Source: Thermoanaerobacterales bacterium (GTDB lineage: Bacteria > Bacillota > Desulfotomaculia > Desulfotomaculales > JASEER01). Taken from it: a stretch of DNA of 34,690 nucleotides. Location of the stretch: positions 1 to 34,690 of the forward strand of contig JASEER010000023.1 of assembly GCA_030019475.1 (NCBI GenBank). The letters run 5' to 3'. The notes under the pieces are model-generated. The model ran no database searches. It saw only the letters and a list, made by a program, of their open reading frames with translations, and was not told where the DNA came from. This document shows, piece by piece, positions 1 to 8,004 of this stretch (positions are counted from its first letter, which is position 1; each line of letters starts with the position of its first letter). The position numbers were made by a program, and so were the translations under genes.

Positions 1-105
1 CCGGGGGCCTTACGGTAGCGAACGGGCGGAACTGGAGAAATAATCCCGCATACCCCGCCCCGATCTCCGGAAAGCTAGGGCTAAACGATCTAAGGAGGTT
101 AACAT

Positions 106-387
106 ATGCCCCAGGAGATCTATTGCAGCGTCAACTCCTGCCACTACTGGGGGCAGGGCAACAGGTGCGAGGCGAACAAGATCATGGTCACCTCGGACTC
201 CGCCGCCGATAACCTGCCCGACAATATCGACGCCCCAAAGCACCAGAGCATCCAGGCCACCCCGGCCAACACCTGTATGGAAACGTGCTGCAAGACCTTC
301 GTTCCCAAGGGCTCCGGCAAGGTCCGCGTCGACGGCGTCACAAAGGGCGGCGCCCAGATGAAGGCGGGCGGCCCACAGGCCACTTGA
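106..387 (+). CDS. DUF1540 domain protein
   Basis: Small Cys-rich protein (93 aa) of the DUF1540 family, which is common in spore-forming Firmicutes and has no firmly known function; metal binding is a reasonable guess from the cysteines. Visible Cys residues are C7, C12, C21, C57, C61 and C62, within the patterns YCSVNSCHYW, GNRCEANKIMV and TCMETCCKTFV. The ATG is preceded by a strong Shine-Dalgarno (AAGGAGG, 7-8 bases upstream). It is a single gene facing yraN. Oddly, the same frame continues with coding-like codons for 23 more codons after its TGA, up to a TAG at 457-459, so the natural end may have been lost or extended (see findings). Family assignment is good; role unknown. Confidence 0.85.
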   Translation: MPQEIYCSVNSCHYWGQGNRCEANKIMVTSDSAADNLPDNIDAPKHQSIQATPANTCMETCCKTFVPKGSGKVRVDGVTKGGAQMKAGGPQAT

Positions 388-472
388 AGGTATACCGGCG
401 GGGCGACCGATACCATCGTCGAAGGCATCATCAACGACGAGACGGGTCCCGTACGTTAGCTTTCACGGCTAT

Positions 473-502
473 GGCAGGCCGGGGCGATCGCCCCGGCCTG
501 CC
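473..502. terminator. 30-bp perfect palindrome between convergent genes
   Basis: The stem GGCAGGCCGGGGC pairs perfectly with GCCCCGGCCTGCC around a GATC loop, a 13-bp stem. It lies between the DUF1540 gene and yraN, which converge on it, so a two-way transcription stop is the simplest reading. There is no T-run on either side, which is unusual for an intrinsic terminator. A second, shorter palindrome (CGGAACCCGGGTTCCG, 526-541) follows. I see no convincing gene in the rest of 388-678; a minus-strand open stretch at 551-715 lacks a ribosome binding site. Confidence 0.55.
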
Positions 503-678
503 GCCATAACGCAAAAACGAGACTCCGGAACCCGGGTTCCGAGGTTCTCTTCATCCAGGGCCGGGCAGTAGCAGCTTTTCCGCCAGGGTCGGTTCCGGCG
601 CTTGGATCAAGATGAACCCTCCATCCGGCCACGCCCGAACGTCACCGCGCCCCGCGAAGTACTCACGCCCACCCGGGG

Positions 679-1047
679 TTACCGGAAGGCATCCTTGATA
701 TGCTCGATGTGGCATGCGCGGCCGATCCCGTCCAGGACCACGCCGACGACGTCGAAGCGGCAGAAAGCCTCGGGCTGCCCGGTCGCCAGCAGGTAACACT
801 GGGCGGCGCGGCGCAGGCGCTGCTGTTTCCGCCGCGCGACGCTTTCCTCCGGCAAGCCGAAACCGGTTGAGGCGCGCGAGCGCACCTCAACAAATACCAA
901 CTCGTTACCATCCAGCGCGACAAGGTCCAGTTCCCCCATCCGGCAGCGGAAATTGCGGGCAAGGATCCGGTAGCCCTGACGCCTCAGGTATGCCTCCACC
1001 GTTGCCTCGCTCTGTATCCCCCGTTCCTTCCGCTCCAAACGCCCCAC
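679..1047 (-). CDS. yraN: YraN/UPF0102 family endonuclease-like protein
   Basis: YraN (UPF0102) family, 122 aa, the usual length. The family has a restriction-endonuclease/Holliday-junction-resolvase-like fold; its cellular role is not settled. Visible hallmarks are an N-terminal G.Q.E....YL..QGY.IL..N.R stretch, the GELDLVALDG segment and VFVEVRSR, which carry the predicted D-(D/E)-x-K-like active site (here R replaces the more usual K in EVKxR). It lies 12 bases after rnhB, the common Firmicutes pairing. The start is uncertain: GTG at 1047, or TTG three codons later, both behind a G-rich stretch. Confidence 0.9.
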   Translation of the reverse strand: MGRLERKERGIQSEATVEAYLRRQGYRILARNFRCRMGELDLVALDGNELVFVEVRSRASTGFGLPEESVARRKQQRLRRAAQCYLLATGQPEAFCRFDVVGVVLDGIGRACHIEHIKDAFR

Positions 1048-1059
1048 CCCCCGCGTCGG

Positions 1060-1848
1060 TCAGCTCATATCTGGGAAAAGGCTGGGCGCAGGCAGGAAAG
1101 CCCGCCGGTGCAGCGGGCAGGGACCCCACCTGGCAAGGGCCCGGTAGTGGGCCTTGGTAGCGTAGCCTTTGTGTGCCGCGAACCCGTACGCCGGGTACTG
1201 CAGGTCCGCCTCTTCCATCAGGCGGTCGCGGAAGACCTTGGCCAGGACCGAGGCCGCAGCCACCGAAGCGCTCGTAGCGTCACCCCCGACAAGAGGGCGT
1301 TGCGGCCAGGGCAGGTCGGCGATAGGCGTGCTGCCGTCGACCAGAACCCACTGGGGTGCCGTCCCCATCACCGCCAGGGCCCGGCGCATGGCTAAGAGGC
1401 TCGCCCGCAGGATGTTGATGTCGTCGATCTCCTCCACGCTGGCAAGACCGATCCCCCAGGCCGACGCCTGCCGGAGCACATCGGCGGCCACCCGTTCCCG
1501 CACAGGCGCCGCGAGGCGCTTGGAATCGTCAAGCCCGGGGATTATCGCCGGTACGGGTAGGATCACCGCCGCCGCCACCACCGGCCCGGCCAGCGGCCCC
1601 CGCCCGGCTTCGTCCACCCCGGCGATGTACTCGTAGCCGCGCCGAACAAGCGCGAATTCCTCGCGGAAAAGGCTCTCCACCCGGCCCGCTTCTGAAGCGG
1701 CCCGCTCCAGGCGGCGGGCCTGGAGCCGGTAAATCTCCCGCGCGCCGGCCCGCGGGTCGCGCGCAAGGGCCTCCAGCAGAGCCGCATCAGGATCCTTCTC
1801 CGCCAGCAAGCGCCTGATCTCGGCAAGCTTTAACCGGGAAAGGTCCAA
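1060..1848 (-). CDS. rnhB: Ribonuclease HII
   Basis: RNase HII cuts the RNA strand of RNA-DNA hybrids and removes single ribonucleotides from DNA. At 262 aa it has the Bacillus-type N-terminal extension of about 75 residues before the catalytic domain. Signature motifs are GVDEAGRGPLAGPVVAAAV (first Asp-Glu pair), DSKRL, VDGSTPI and GDATSASVAAASVLAKVFRD. The TTG start is chosen because a GGGGGG stretch lies 7 bases upstream and the extension matches the family. It follows rbgA and precedes yraN, the standard end of this operon. Confidence 0.95.
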   Translation of the reverse strand: MDLSRLKLAEIRRLLAEKDPDAALLEALARDPRAGAREIYRLQARRLERAASEAGRVESLFREEFALVRRGYEYIAGVDEAGRGPLAGPVVAAAVILPVPAIIPGLDDSKRLAAPVRERVAADVLRQASAWGIGLASVEEIDDINILRASLLAMRRALAVMGTAPQWVLVDGSTPIADLPWPQRPLVGGDATSASVAAASVLAKVFRDRLMEEADLQYPAYGFAAHKGYATKAHYRALARWGPCPLHRRAFLPAPSLFPDMS

Positions 1849-1891
1849 GTCATAACCCCCCGAACCAGCACTTTAAGGCGAGGGGGAAGGC

Positions 1892-2764
1892 TCAAACCCC
1901 GGGGCCGGGTGTCCCGCTTTCCTCCGGACGCCAGGCCGGAGGCGCATCGAGCGTGTAACGGCCCAGACGGCCCTCGCGGAACTCCTTCAGCAGAGCCACG
2001 GCGGCCTTCTCCACATCGGGCCTCCCACCGTGCATGACCAGGCCCCGCCGGATGGCTATAAGGGGCAAAAGCTCGGCCCCGTCGCGGGGGAGGGCCGGCA
2101 GCCTGAACCGCCGCCGCAGGGCGGCTGCGCTGTTGGCCAGGAACCAGCCCAGGAGCCATTCCGCGGCTTCGACGACCGAGAAGGCATCGTCCCTTATGGC
2201 GCCGCAGACAGCCAGCCGCATGCCGGTTTCCGGGTCTTCGAACTTCGGCCAGAGGATACCGGGCATATCCAGCAGTTCAATGTCCCGGGCAATGCGGATC
2301 CACTGCGGGCCGCGGGTGAGACCCGCCTGCCTGCCCGTCCGTGCCGCCCGCTGCCCCACAAGGCGGTTGATGAAGGACGATTTGCCCACATTCGGGATGC
2401 CTACGGCCATTACGCGCAGGGGGCGGAGGAGCCGGGCGGGAAGCCGGCCGGGGGGGATGGAGTGCAGGGCGCGGGCCACGCTGCCGATCCCCGCTCCGCG
2501 AACCGCATCGACCTTGAGCGTTGGATAACCGACGGCGGTAAGGGCTGCGATCCAGGCCCGGGTCGCGGAGGGGTCGGCCAGGTCGGCTTTGTTCAACACA
2601 ATCACCCGCGGCTTATCCCCCAGGAGCTGGTCCAGGAGCGGGTTGGCACTCGAGCGGGGGATCCGGGCGTCGCGGAGTTCGAACACGGCATCGCACAGCC
2701 TTAGCTTCTCACGGACCTGACGCCCCGCTTTGGCCATATGGCCCGGAAACCACTGGACCGGCAT
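1892..2764 (-). CDS. rbgA: Ribosome biogenesis GTPase RbgA (YlqF)
   Basis: Circularly permuted GTPase needed for late assembly of the 50S subunit. The permuted order is visible: the G4 motif NKADLAD comes first, then the P-loop GIPNVGKSSFINRL, then G3 DMPGILWPK. The N-terminus WFPGHMAKAGRQVREKL is typical of RbgA. Length (290 aa) fits the family. ATG with a GGGGGTGA Shine-Dalgarno 4 bases upstream. It lies between lepB and rnhB, as in Bacillus. Confidence 0.95.
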   Translation of the reverse strand: MPVQWFPGHMAKAGRQVREKLRLCDAVFELRDARIPRSSANPLLDQLLGDKPRVIVLNKADLADPSATRAWIAALTAVGYPTLKVDAVRGAGIGSVARALHSIPPGRLPARLLRPLRVMAVGIPNVGKSSFINRLVGQRAARTGRQAGLTRGPQWIRIARDIELLDMPGILWPKFEDPETGMRLAVCGAIRDDAFSVVEAAEWLLGWFLANSAAALRRRFRLPALPRDGAELLPLIAIRRGLVMHGGRPDVEKAAVALLKEFREGRLGRYTLDAPPAWRPEESGTPGPGV

Positions 2765-2806
2765 CGGCTCACCCCCTCAGACCGCACAAAGACTGCTGCG
2801 AACGGT

Positions 2807-3337
2807 CTACCGCACCACCTTCAAATGTCCGAGCGGCCAGTAGACAACCACGGCCTTGCCGATCAGGTTCTTGCGGGGCATGAAGCCCCAAACCCGGCTG
2901 TCGTCGCTGAGGTTGCGGTTGTCGCCCAGGCAGAACAAGCTGTCCGGGGGTACCTTGACCGGGCCGAAATCGGCGAACTCGAGACCCGCCGGCAGATACG
3001 GCTCCGGCACGGGCCGCCCGTTGATCAGGAGGCGGCTGTCCTTCAATTCCACGGTCTCGCCGGGAAGGCCGATGACCCTCTTCACAAAGGCCTTTCTTTC
3101 ATCGCGCGGGTAGCGGAAGACGATGACGTCCGCCCGCCGCGGCTCGTGGAAATAATAACCCAGCTTGGAGACGAGGATCCTGTCACCGGTCATCAAGGTG
3201 GGCTCCATAGAGCCGGAGGGGATAAAAAACGGCTGAAAGATAAAAAGGCGAATAAGAACGGCCAGGATAACGGCAATCGCCAGGGACTCGAACAACTCGC
3301 CAAGGACCGATCCTCGTTCGCGGCCAATCGCAGGCAA
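2807..3337 (-). CDS. lepB: Signal peptidase I
   Basis: Type I signal peptidase, which removes signal peptides from exported proteins at the outer face of the membrane. One N-terminal transmembrane segment (AIAVILAVLIRLFIF) leads into FIPSGSMEPTL, whose Ser is the nucleophile; the general-base Lys lies in KRVIGLPGE, and the GDNRNLSDDSRVWG box follows. I chose the TTG at 3337 because GGGGGGAGAG lies about 5 bases upstream; this gives 176 aa, close to Bacillus SipS. An upstream TTG at 3370 abuts the rplS hairpin and has no Shine-Dalgarno. Together with ffh and ftsY it makes this region rich in export functions. Confidence 0.93.
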   Translation of the reverse strand: MPAIGRERGSVLGELFESLAIAVILAVLIRLFIFQPFFIPSGSMEPTLMTGDRILVSKLGYYFHEPRRADVIVFRYPRDERKAFVKRVIGLPGETVELKDSRLLINGRPVPEPYLPAGLEFADFGPVKVPPDSLFCLGDNRNLSDDSRVWGFMPRKNLIGKAVVVYWPLGHLKVVR

Positions 3338-3371
3338 GAAGACTCTCCCCCCAAACGCCGAAAAGTGCAAT

Positions 3372-3394
3372 AAGGGACTGCCCCGCAGTCCCTT
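3372..3394 (-). terminator. Hairpin between rplS and lepB
   Basis: A perfect 10-bp stem (AAGGGACTGC / GCAGTCCCTT) with a 3-base loop starts 8 bases after the rplS stop. The downstream tail on the minus strand (ATTGCACTTTT) is only weakly T-rich, so it may act as a partial terminator or attenuator that lowers lepB expression relative to ribosomal protein L19. Confidence 0.55.
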
Positions 3395-3402
3395 TCTCTA
3401 AG

Positions 3403-3744
3403 CTATCTTCTCTCCCGGATGCGCGCCGCCTTGCCGCGCAGGCCCCGGAGGTAATAGAGCCGCGCCCGGCGAACCCGCCCGCGGCGCACAACCTCGATCC
3501 GCTCGACTCGCGGCGAGTGCAGGGGGAAAGTGCGCTCGACACCCACGCCGTAAGAGACGCGGCGGACGGTAAAGGTCTCGTCCAGCGCTCCGCCGCGACG
3601 CCGGATAACGACCCCCTCGAAGACCTGGGTCCGCTTGCGGTTCCCCTCGACCACGCTGACGTGGACGCGGACCGTATCCCCGGGTCTAAACTCGGGGATG
3701 TCATTCTTCATCTGTTCCTCTGCTACGGAACGTATAAGGCTCAT
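3403..3744 (-). CDS. rplS: 50S ribosomal protein L19
   Basis: Ribosomal protein L19 at the 30S-50S interface, 113 aa. The typical N-terminus ([15 protein letters not shown][11 protein letters not shown]) and [18 protein letters not shown] are visible. The ATG has a GGAGGAGG stretch 10 bases upstream. Gene order trmD-rplS is conserved across bacteria. Confidence 0.97.
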   Translation of the reverse strand: MSLIRSVAEEQMKNDIPEFRPGDTVRVHVSVVEGNRKRTQVFEGVVIRRRGGALDETFTVRRVSYGVGVERTFPLHSPRVERIEVVRRGRVRRARLYYLRGLRGKAARIRERR

Positions 3745-3837
3745 CCTCAGGATGCCTCCTCCGATTTCCTAGTCACAACCAACGGGTATTGTACCACAAA
3801 CTTCCGTCCGGGAGCAATAAAGGCAGCCCGGCCCCCT

Positions 3838-4593
3838 TCACAGCCCGAGTTCCCCCAGGGCCCGCTTCAGGCGGGCCAGGAAAGCCCGGTCGGCCTCGGT
3901 TAATGCCGATTTTTCCAAGAGGTCCGGACGCCGGACGAGGGTGCGCAACAGCGCCTCTTCACGGCGCCACGAGGTAATGGCCCCGTGGTGCCCGCTCACC
4001 AGGATCGCCGGCACCTCCCGCCCCTCGTAGACCCGGGGGCGCGTATACTGCGGGTATTCCAGCAGGCCGCCGGCGTAGGAGTCGTCCTCGGCGCCGCCGG
4101 GCTCGCCGAGCACCCCGGGCAGAAGCCGTACCACGGCGTCGACCACCACCATGGCCGCCAGTTCCCCTCCGGTGAGGACAAAATCGCCGAGTGACAGTTC
4201 GTCGTCCGCCACCAGCTCGCGCACCCGTTCGTCGATCCCCTCGTAATGACCGCAAACCAGGACCAGGGAACGGTAACCGGCATATTCCCGGGCGACGTCC
4301 TGCGTAAACCGGCGCCCCTGGGGGCAGAGCAGGACCACCGGGCCCTCCCGGTCCCCGGCAGGGGACTCCCTGGTGGATTGCACGGCCCGGTGAATCGCCT
4401 CGGGGCCCATAATCATCCCGCCGCCGCCGCCGAAGGGCGTGTCGTCGACTGTGCGGTGGCGGTTGGTTGAAAAGTCCCGGATGTTTACCAGGTTGATTTC
4501 CACCAGCCCCCGCTCCCGCGCCCGTCGAATGATGCTGACATCGAAGGGGCCGGCGAACATCTCCGGAAACAGGGTCAATATGTCAATGATCAT
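3838..4593 (-). CDS. trmD: tRNA (guanine37-N1)-methyltransferase
   Basis: TrmD methylates G37 next to the anticodon of several tRNAs, using SAM, and prevents +1 frameshifts. 251 aa. SPOUT-family features include the N-terminus ILTLFPEMF, the [14 protein letters not shown] motif, [11 protein letters not shown] and the [13 protein letters not shown] knot region. Its ATG overlaps the rimM TGA by four bases (ATGA), indicating translational coupling. It makes SAH, a substrate of the recycling cluster further along this window. Confidence 0.97.
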   Translation of the reverse strand: MIIDILTLFPEMFAGPFDVSIIRRARERGLVEINLVNIRDFSTNRHRTVDDTPFGGGGGMIMGPEAIHRAVQSTRESPAGDREGPVVLLCPQGRRFTQDVAREYAGYRSLVLVCGHYEGIDERVRELVADDELSLGDFVLTGGELAAMVVVDAVVRLLPGVLGEPGGAEDDSYAGGLLEYPQYTRPRVYEGREVPAILVSGHHGAITSWRREEALLRTLVRRPDLLEKSALTEADRAFLARLKRALGELGL

Positions 4594-5102
4594 TCCCGTA
4601 AACCCTCCGGCAGGTCGACCACCATCCGTGACGCGTCGGGGTTGATCTCCGCGACAACGCTCTTCAGCGCCGGGATGAGCAGTTCCCGGCCCGCTTCGCC
4701 GCGCACCACATAGACGTCGTTGGCGCCGGTCCGCAGTACATCCACCACGGTACCCAGCGGTTCGCCGTCCGCAGTGAAAACCTGCAAGCCGATGATTTCA
4801 AACAGGTAGTAGCGTCCCTCAGGCAACGGGTAGGCCTGCTCCCGCGGTATCTGGAGGACCGCGCCCCGTAGACGCTCCGCGGCGTGCATGTCAGGAACCT
4901 CCCGCAAGCTCAGGATGACGAACCTCTTCTGGAAGGCCACCCGCTCGATGTGCATCGTTACGCGTTCGCCGTCCCGGGTCAGAATGACCTCTTTCAAGTC
5001 CTGAAACCGCTCCGGGAAGTCGGTCAGGGGCAGCACGCGGACCGCGCCCCGGTGACCGTGGGTGTTAACCACCTCTCCGATTGTGATGAAGTCCGGGTTC
5101 AT
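4590..5102 (-). CDS. rimM: 16S rRNA processing protein RimM
   Basis: RimM assists maturation of the 30S head by binding S19. 170 aa, with an N-terminal RimM barrel ([20 protein letters not shown]) and a C-terminal PRC-barrel ([19 protein letters not shown] through VVDLPEGL). Start and stop overlap the neighbours ylqD and trmD by ATGA, so the three are translationally coupled. Confidence 0.95.
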   Translation of the reverse strand: MNPDFITIGEVVNTHGHRGAVRVLPLTDFPERFQDLKEVILTRDGERVTMHIERVAFQKRFVILSLREVPDMHAAERLRGAVLQIPREQAYPLPEGRYYLFEIIGLQVFTADGEPLGTVVDVLRTGANDVYVVRGEAGRELLIPALKSVVAEINPDASRMVVDLPEGLRE

Positions 5103-5533
5103 TCCTCTTCCGCCGGGGATGGCATGCCCGGCGATCCTTCACGGATGGCCACCACCCGGCCGTTTTCCACTAGGATCTCAACCATCGCCAGCTTGCGCCA
5201 GTCGTCGCCGACGCGGACCTCAACCATGCTTTCAACGCGCCCGGCCACCAACTCGGTGCCGTCGGCGACTTCGCGCGCGGCCTGCATCTGCTCAGCCAGT
5301 TTCTGTTTACTGTCCAGACGCTTGCGCCGCTCCGCGTCGTACTGGTGGCGGACCGTATACTCCTGCCCGGGGCCGGCCTCGGCCAGGGCCCTCTTCATAT
5401 CGAAGTCCAGCCGCTTCAACTCCATGTCCAGGCGCGCCGCCATGCGCTCACACTGGTCCAGGAGTTCCTTCCGGTAGGAATCCGTCATCAGGACCTTGAC
5501 GGTCACCGGCCTGGTTACGGTAATGCTCTCCAT
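5099..5533 (-). CDS. ylqD: YlqD family protein
   Basis: YlqD-like protein of unknown function, found in Firmicutes between khpA and rimM. It has a short N-terminal beta segment ([14 protein letters not shown]), a long charged helical stretch (about residues 20-90) likely to form a coiled coil, and a C-terminal beta region ([23 protein letters not shown]). The ATG at 5533 is preferred over the GTG at 5548 because GAGGGGG lies 7 bases before it; this gives 144 aa. Identification rests on position and shape more than on a catalytic motif. Confidence 0.85.
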   Translation of the reverse strand: MESITVTRPVTVKVLMTDSYRKELLDQCERMAARLDMELKRLDFDMKRALAEAGPGQEYTVRHQYDAERRKRLDSKQKLAEQMQAAREVADGTELVAGRVESMVEVRVGDDWRKLAMVEILVENGRVVAIREGSPGMPSPAEEE

Positions 5534-5544
5534 GGCGATCCCCC

Positions 5545-5772
5545 TCACACGATCTCCACGGTCACCCTCTTATGCTGCCGGGTGGCCGAGGCCTTGACGA
5601 GGGTGCGGATGGCCCGGGCCGTGCGGCCCTGTTTGCCGATAACCTTCCCCATGTCGTCCGGCGCCACACGCAGTTCCAGAATGACGCCGTTCTCGTCCTC
5701 TATTTCGGTGACACTGACCTCTTCGGGACGATCCACCAGGGCCCGGGCCAGGATCTCGACCAGCTCCTTCAT
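5545..5772 (-). CDS. khpA: KH domain RNA-binding protein KhpA
   Basis: A 75-aa single KH-domain protein (YlqC/KhpA), which in other Firmicutes partners with KhpB/Jag and affects cell division and RNA biology. The GxxG loop is visible in [18 protein letters not shown], preceded by VAPDDMG. It starts 3 bases after rpsP and is followed directly by ylqD, the standard order. Confidence 0.95.
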   Translation of the reverse strand: MKELVEILARALVDRPEEVSVTEIEDENGVILELRVAPDDMGKVIGKQGRTARAIRTLVKASATRQHKRVTVEIV

Positions 5773-5775
5773 AGC

Positions 5776-6054
5776 TTATCCCCTTTCCCCGGCGCTTGCC
5801 TGGGCCGACCGGGAGAGCAGACCCGCCTTCTTAAAAAGAGACTTAACGGTTTGGGTGAGTTCGGCACCGCGGGCCATCCAGGCAAACGCCTTATCCTCGT
5901 CGATTCTCAACTGCGCCTGCCGCCCCAGGGGATCGTAGAACCCGATCTCCTCGATGAAGCGGCCGTCGCGGGGCGAACGGGAGTCGGCCACCACGATACG
6001 GTAAAAAGGCTCTTTCCTCGCCCCCATCCTCTTGAGCCGGATCTTAACCGCCAT
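5776..6054 (-). CDS. rpsP: 30S ribosomal protein S16
   Basis: Ribosomal protein S16, 92 aa, recognised by [20 protein letters not shown] and [17 protein letters not shown]. The ATG at 6054 is favoured over the GTG at 6063, since AGGGAGG sits 8-9 bases upstream of the ATG and S16 normally begins MAVKIRL. It lies between ffh and khpA. Confidence 0.97.
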   Translation of the reverse strand: MAVKIRLKRMGARKEPFYRIVVADSRSPRDGRFIEEIGFYDPLGRQAQLRIDEDKAFAWMARGAELTQTVKSLFKKAGLLSRSAQASAGERG

Positions 6055-6105
6055 CCATGTCACCTCCCTTCCAACTGCAAAAGGTAGCCTGATTCCTGCC
6101 TATCT

Positions 6106-7467
6106 CTAAATGAACGGGAATTTCGGTAAACGGATCTTGCCCTTGCCCTTCCCCTTGGCCGCCTTCTGCATCTCGGTGAACTGGCGGAACATCTTCTTCG
6201 TCTGCTCGAACTGCTTCAGCAGGCGGTTGACGTCCTGGACACTGGTGCCGCTGCCCCGCGCCACGCGCCGTCTCCGGCTGCCGTCGATCCTCTCGGGGTG
6301 ACCGCGCTCCCAGGGGGTCATGGAGCTTATGATCGCCTCGGCCTGCGCGAGGTCCTTCTCGTCGAACTGCAGCTGGTCCCGGAGCTTCTTGTTCATGCCG
6401 GAGAAGCCGGGAATCATCGATAGGATCTCCTCGATGGGCCCCAGCTTCTTAAACTGGCGCAGGTGCTCCAAGAAGTCGTCCAGGTTGAAGTCGGCGCTCT
6501 TCAGCTTCTGCTGCAGGCGCGCCGCTTCCTCGGCGTTGATCGAGGCCTGGGCCTTTTCAATCAGTGTCATCACGTCGCCCATCCCGAGGATGCGGTCCGC
6601 CATCCGCTCGGGGTGGAAGGGCTCCAGGGCGTCCAGCTTCTCGCCGACCCCGGCGAACTTGATCGGCCGCCCGGTCACCGCACGGACCGACAGGGCCGCT
6701 CCGCCGCGGGTGTCGCCGTCAAGCTTGGTGAGGATGACGCCGTCCAAGCCCAGGCGCTGGTTGAAGGCCTCGGCCACCGTCACGGCGTCCTGCCCGGTCA
6801 TGGCGTCGACGACCAGCAGGATTTCATGGGGCTGAACAGCCGCCTTCACGTCGGCCAACTCCTGCATGAGTCCCTCGTTGATGTGCAACCGCCCGGCGGT
6901 ATCGATCACCACGACGTCATTCCCGCCCTTGCGGGCCTGTTCCACGGCGGCCCGGGCGATGTCCGGGGCGCTGGAGCCGCCCAGGCTGAAGACCGGGACG
7001 TCAAGCTTCTCGCCCAGCACCTGTAACTGCTTAATGGCCGCCGGCCGGTAGATATCACAGGCCACCAGCATGCAGCGCCGGCCCTGCTTCTTCAGCAGGT
7101 TGGCCAGCTTGGCACAGGTCGTCGTCTTGCCGGAGCCCTGCAGGCCGACGAGCATGACGACCGTCGGCGGCCGGGAGGCCAGGTTCAGCCTGACGTTCTC
7201 CCCGCCCATCAGGCGCGCCAGCTCGTCGTGCACGATCTTGATCACGTGTTGCACCGGAGTGAGGCTGGACATCACGTCATGCCCGATGGCCTCCTGGCGC
7301 ACTGTGTTCACGAAGTCGCGGACCACCTTGAAGTTAACGTCGGCCTCCAGAAGGGCCATGCGTACTTCGCGCAAGGCCTCGTTAACGTCGGCCTCGGTAA
7401 GTCTCCCCTTACCCCGTAATTTCTTAAAGGTTTCCTGAAGTCTGTCGGATAGGTTGGCAAAAACCAT
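6106..7467 (-). CDS. ffh: Signal recognition particle protein Ffh
   Basis: SRP54 GTPase, which binds signal sequences on nascent chains and brings ribosomes to FtsY at the membrane. The N domain (residues 1-90) is followed by the G domain with P-loop GLQGSGKTTTCAKLA, DTAGR and TKLDGDTRGG, then the Met-rich M domain with the RNA-binding helix RRRRVARGSGTSVQDVNRLL. The ATG at 7467 is used because GAGGTGAG lies just upstream; 453 aa is normal. Its receptor ftsY is also in this window, about 9 kb upstream in the direction of transcription, with an accessory block between them. Confidence 0.97.
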   Translation of the reverse strand: MVFANLSDRLQETFKKLRGKGRLTEADVNEALREVRMALLEADVNFKVVRDFVNTVRQEAIGHDVMSSLTPVQHVIKIVHDELARLMGGENVRLNLASRPPTVVMLVGLQGSGKTTTCAKLANLLKKQGRRCMLVACDIYRPAAIKQLQVLGEKLDVPVFSLGGSSAPDIARAAVEQARKGGNDVVVIDTAGRLHINEGLMQELADVKAAVQPHEILLVVDAMTGQDAVTVAEAFNQRLGLDGVILTKLDGDTRGGAALSVRAVTGRPIKFAGVGEKLDALEPFHPERMADRILGMGDVMTLIEKAQASINAEEAARLQQKLKSADFNLDDFLEHLRQFKKLGPIEEILSMIPGFSGMNKKLRDQLQFDEKDLAQAEAIISSMTPWERGHPERIDGSRRRRVARGSGTSVQDVNRLLKQFEQTKKMFRQFTEMQKAAKGKGKGKIRLPKFPFI

Positions 7468-7500
7468 CGGGCTCACCTCGCCCCGCAGTAATCCTCGGTC

Positions 7501-7851
7501 CTAACCCTCGTATCCCAAAAGCTCCCGCAGCATGTTACGGATGCGTTCGGTCTCGGGACCGGTCATCCTCTCCAGATCCGCCCGCAGCCGCTCCAGTCGC
7601 TCACGCTGGGCCAGGTGCCGGTTCACCAGCCCCAGTTTCTCCTCATACCTCTCGAGGGCCTCGCCGGCCCGCTTCAAACCGTCGTGCACCCCCTGGCGCG
7701 TGATGCCGCACTGGTCGGCGATTTCCCCCAGGGACAGGTCCTGTTCGTAATAAAGCTCCATCAAGGTCCGTTGCCGATCCGTTAACAGCGGGCCGTAGAA
7801 ATCATAGAGGAGGTTGATAAGCGGGCGTTTCTCCAGCATGGCACCTATCAA
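7501..7851 (-). CDS. ylxM: YlxM helix-turn-helix protein
   Basis: YlxM/UPF0122 family, 116 aa, a sigma-factor-region-4-like helix-turn-helix protein that is regularly the first gene of the ffh operon and in streptococci stimulates SRP activity. The motif LLTDRQRTLMELYYEQDLSL followed by GEIADQCGITRQGVHDGLKR is clear. The TTG at 7851 has AGGGGAGA 4 bases upstream, while the inner ATG (7839) has none. It is the first gene behind the promoter at 7875-7903. Confidence 0.93.
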   Translation of the reverse strand: MIGAMLEKRPLINLLYDFYGPLLTDRQRTLMELYYEQDLSLGEIADQCGITRQGVHDGLKRAGEALERYEEKLGLVNRHLAQRERLERLRADLERMTGPETERIRNMLRELLGYEG

Positions 7852-7874
7852 GTATCTCCCCTTTACACCTTGCT

Positions 7875-7903
7875 ATTCTATGCGCCAAGGCGGCGGCTGT
7901 CAA
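7875..7903 (-). promoter_or_regulatory. Sigma-A promoter of the ylxM-ffh operon
   Basis: On the minus strand TTGACA (-35, 6 of 6), a 17-base spacer and TAGAAT (-10, 5 of 6) lie about 24 bases before the TTG of ylxM. Spacing and match are near ideal for the housekeeping sigma factor. It should drive ylxM, ffh, rpsP and the genes behind them. Confidence 0.8.
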
Positions 7904-7931
7904 GCCCCGGATCCGGACCCGGCCGTTTGCA

Positions 7932-7960
7932 TTGCCTCGGCCCGCCCTTGGGTGTAAGAT
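7932..7960 (+). promoter_or_regulatory. Possible sigma-A promoter of the aminotransferase gene
   Basis: TTGCCT, a 17-base spacer and TAAGAT match the consensus at 4 of 6 bases each, about 45 bases before the aminotransferase ATG. It lies back to back with the ylxM promoter in a 153-base divergent gap. Confidence 0.45.
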
Positions 7961-8004
7961 ACAGTTAGTCCAGGTATTGTCCATAACCCAGAAAGGATGG
8001 GATT

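Noticed and set aside
385-387. Selenocysteine codon in the DUF1540 gene
   Set aside because: The frame stays open after the TGA, but no bacterial SECIS-type hairpin directly follows, and the family has no known selenoprotein members.
551-715. Minus-strand open frame after yraN (54 codons)
   Set aside because: No Shine-Dalgarno, start inside yraN, third-position G/C no higher than background. It might be a remnant, but I cannot support it.
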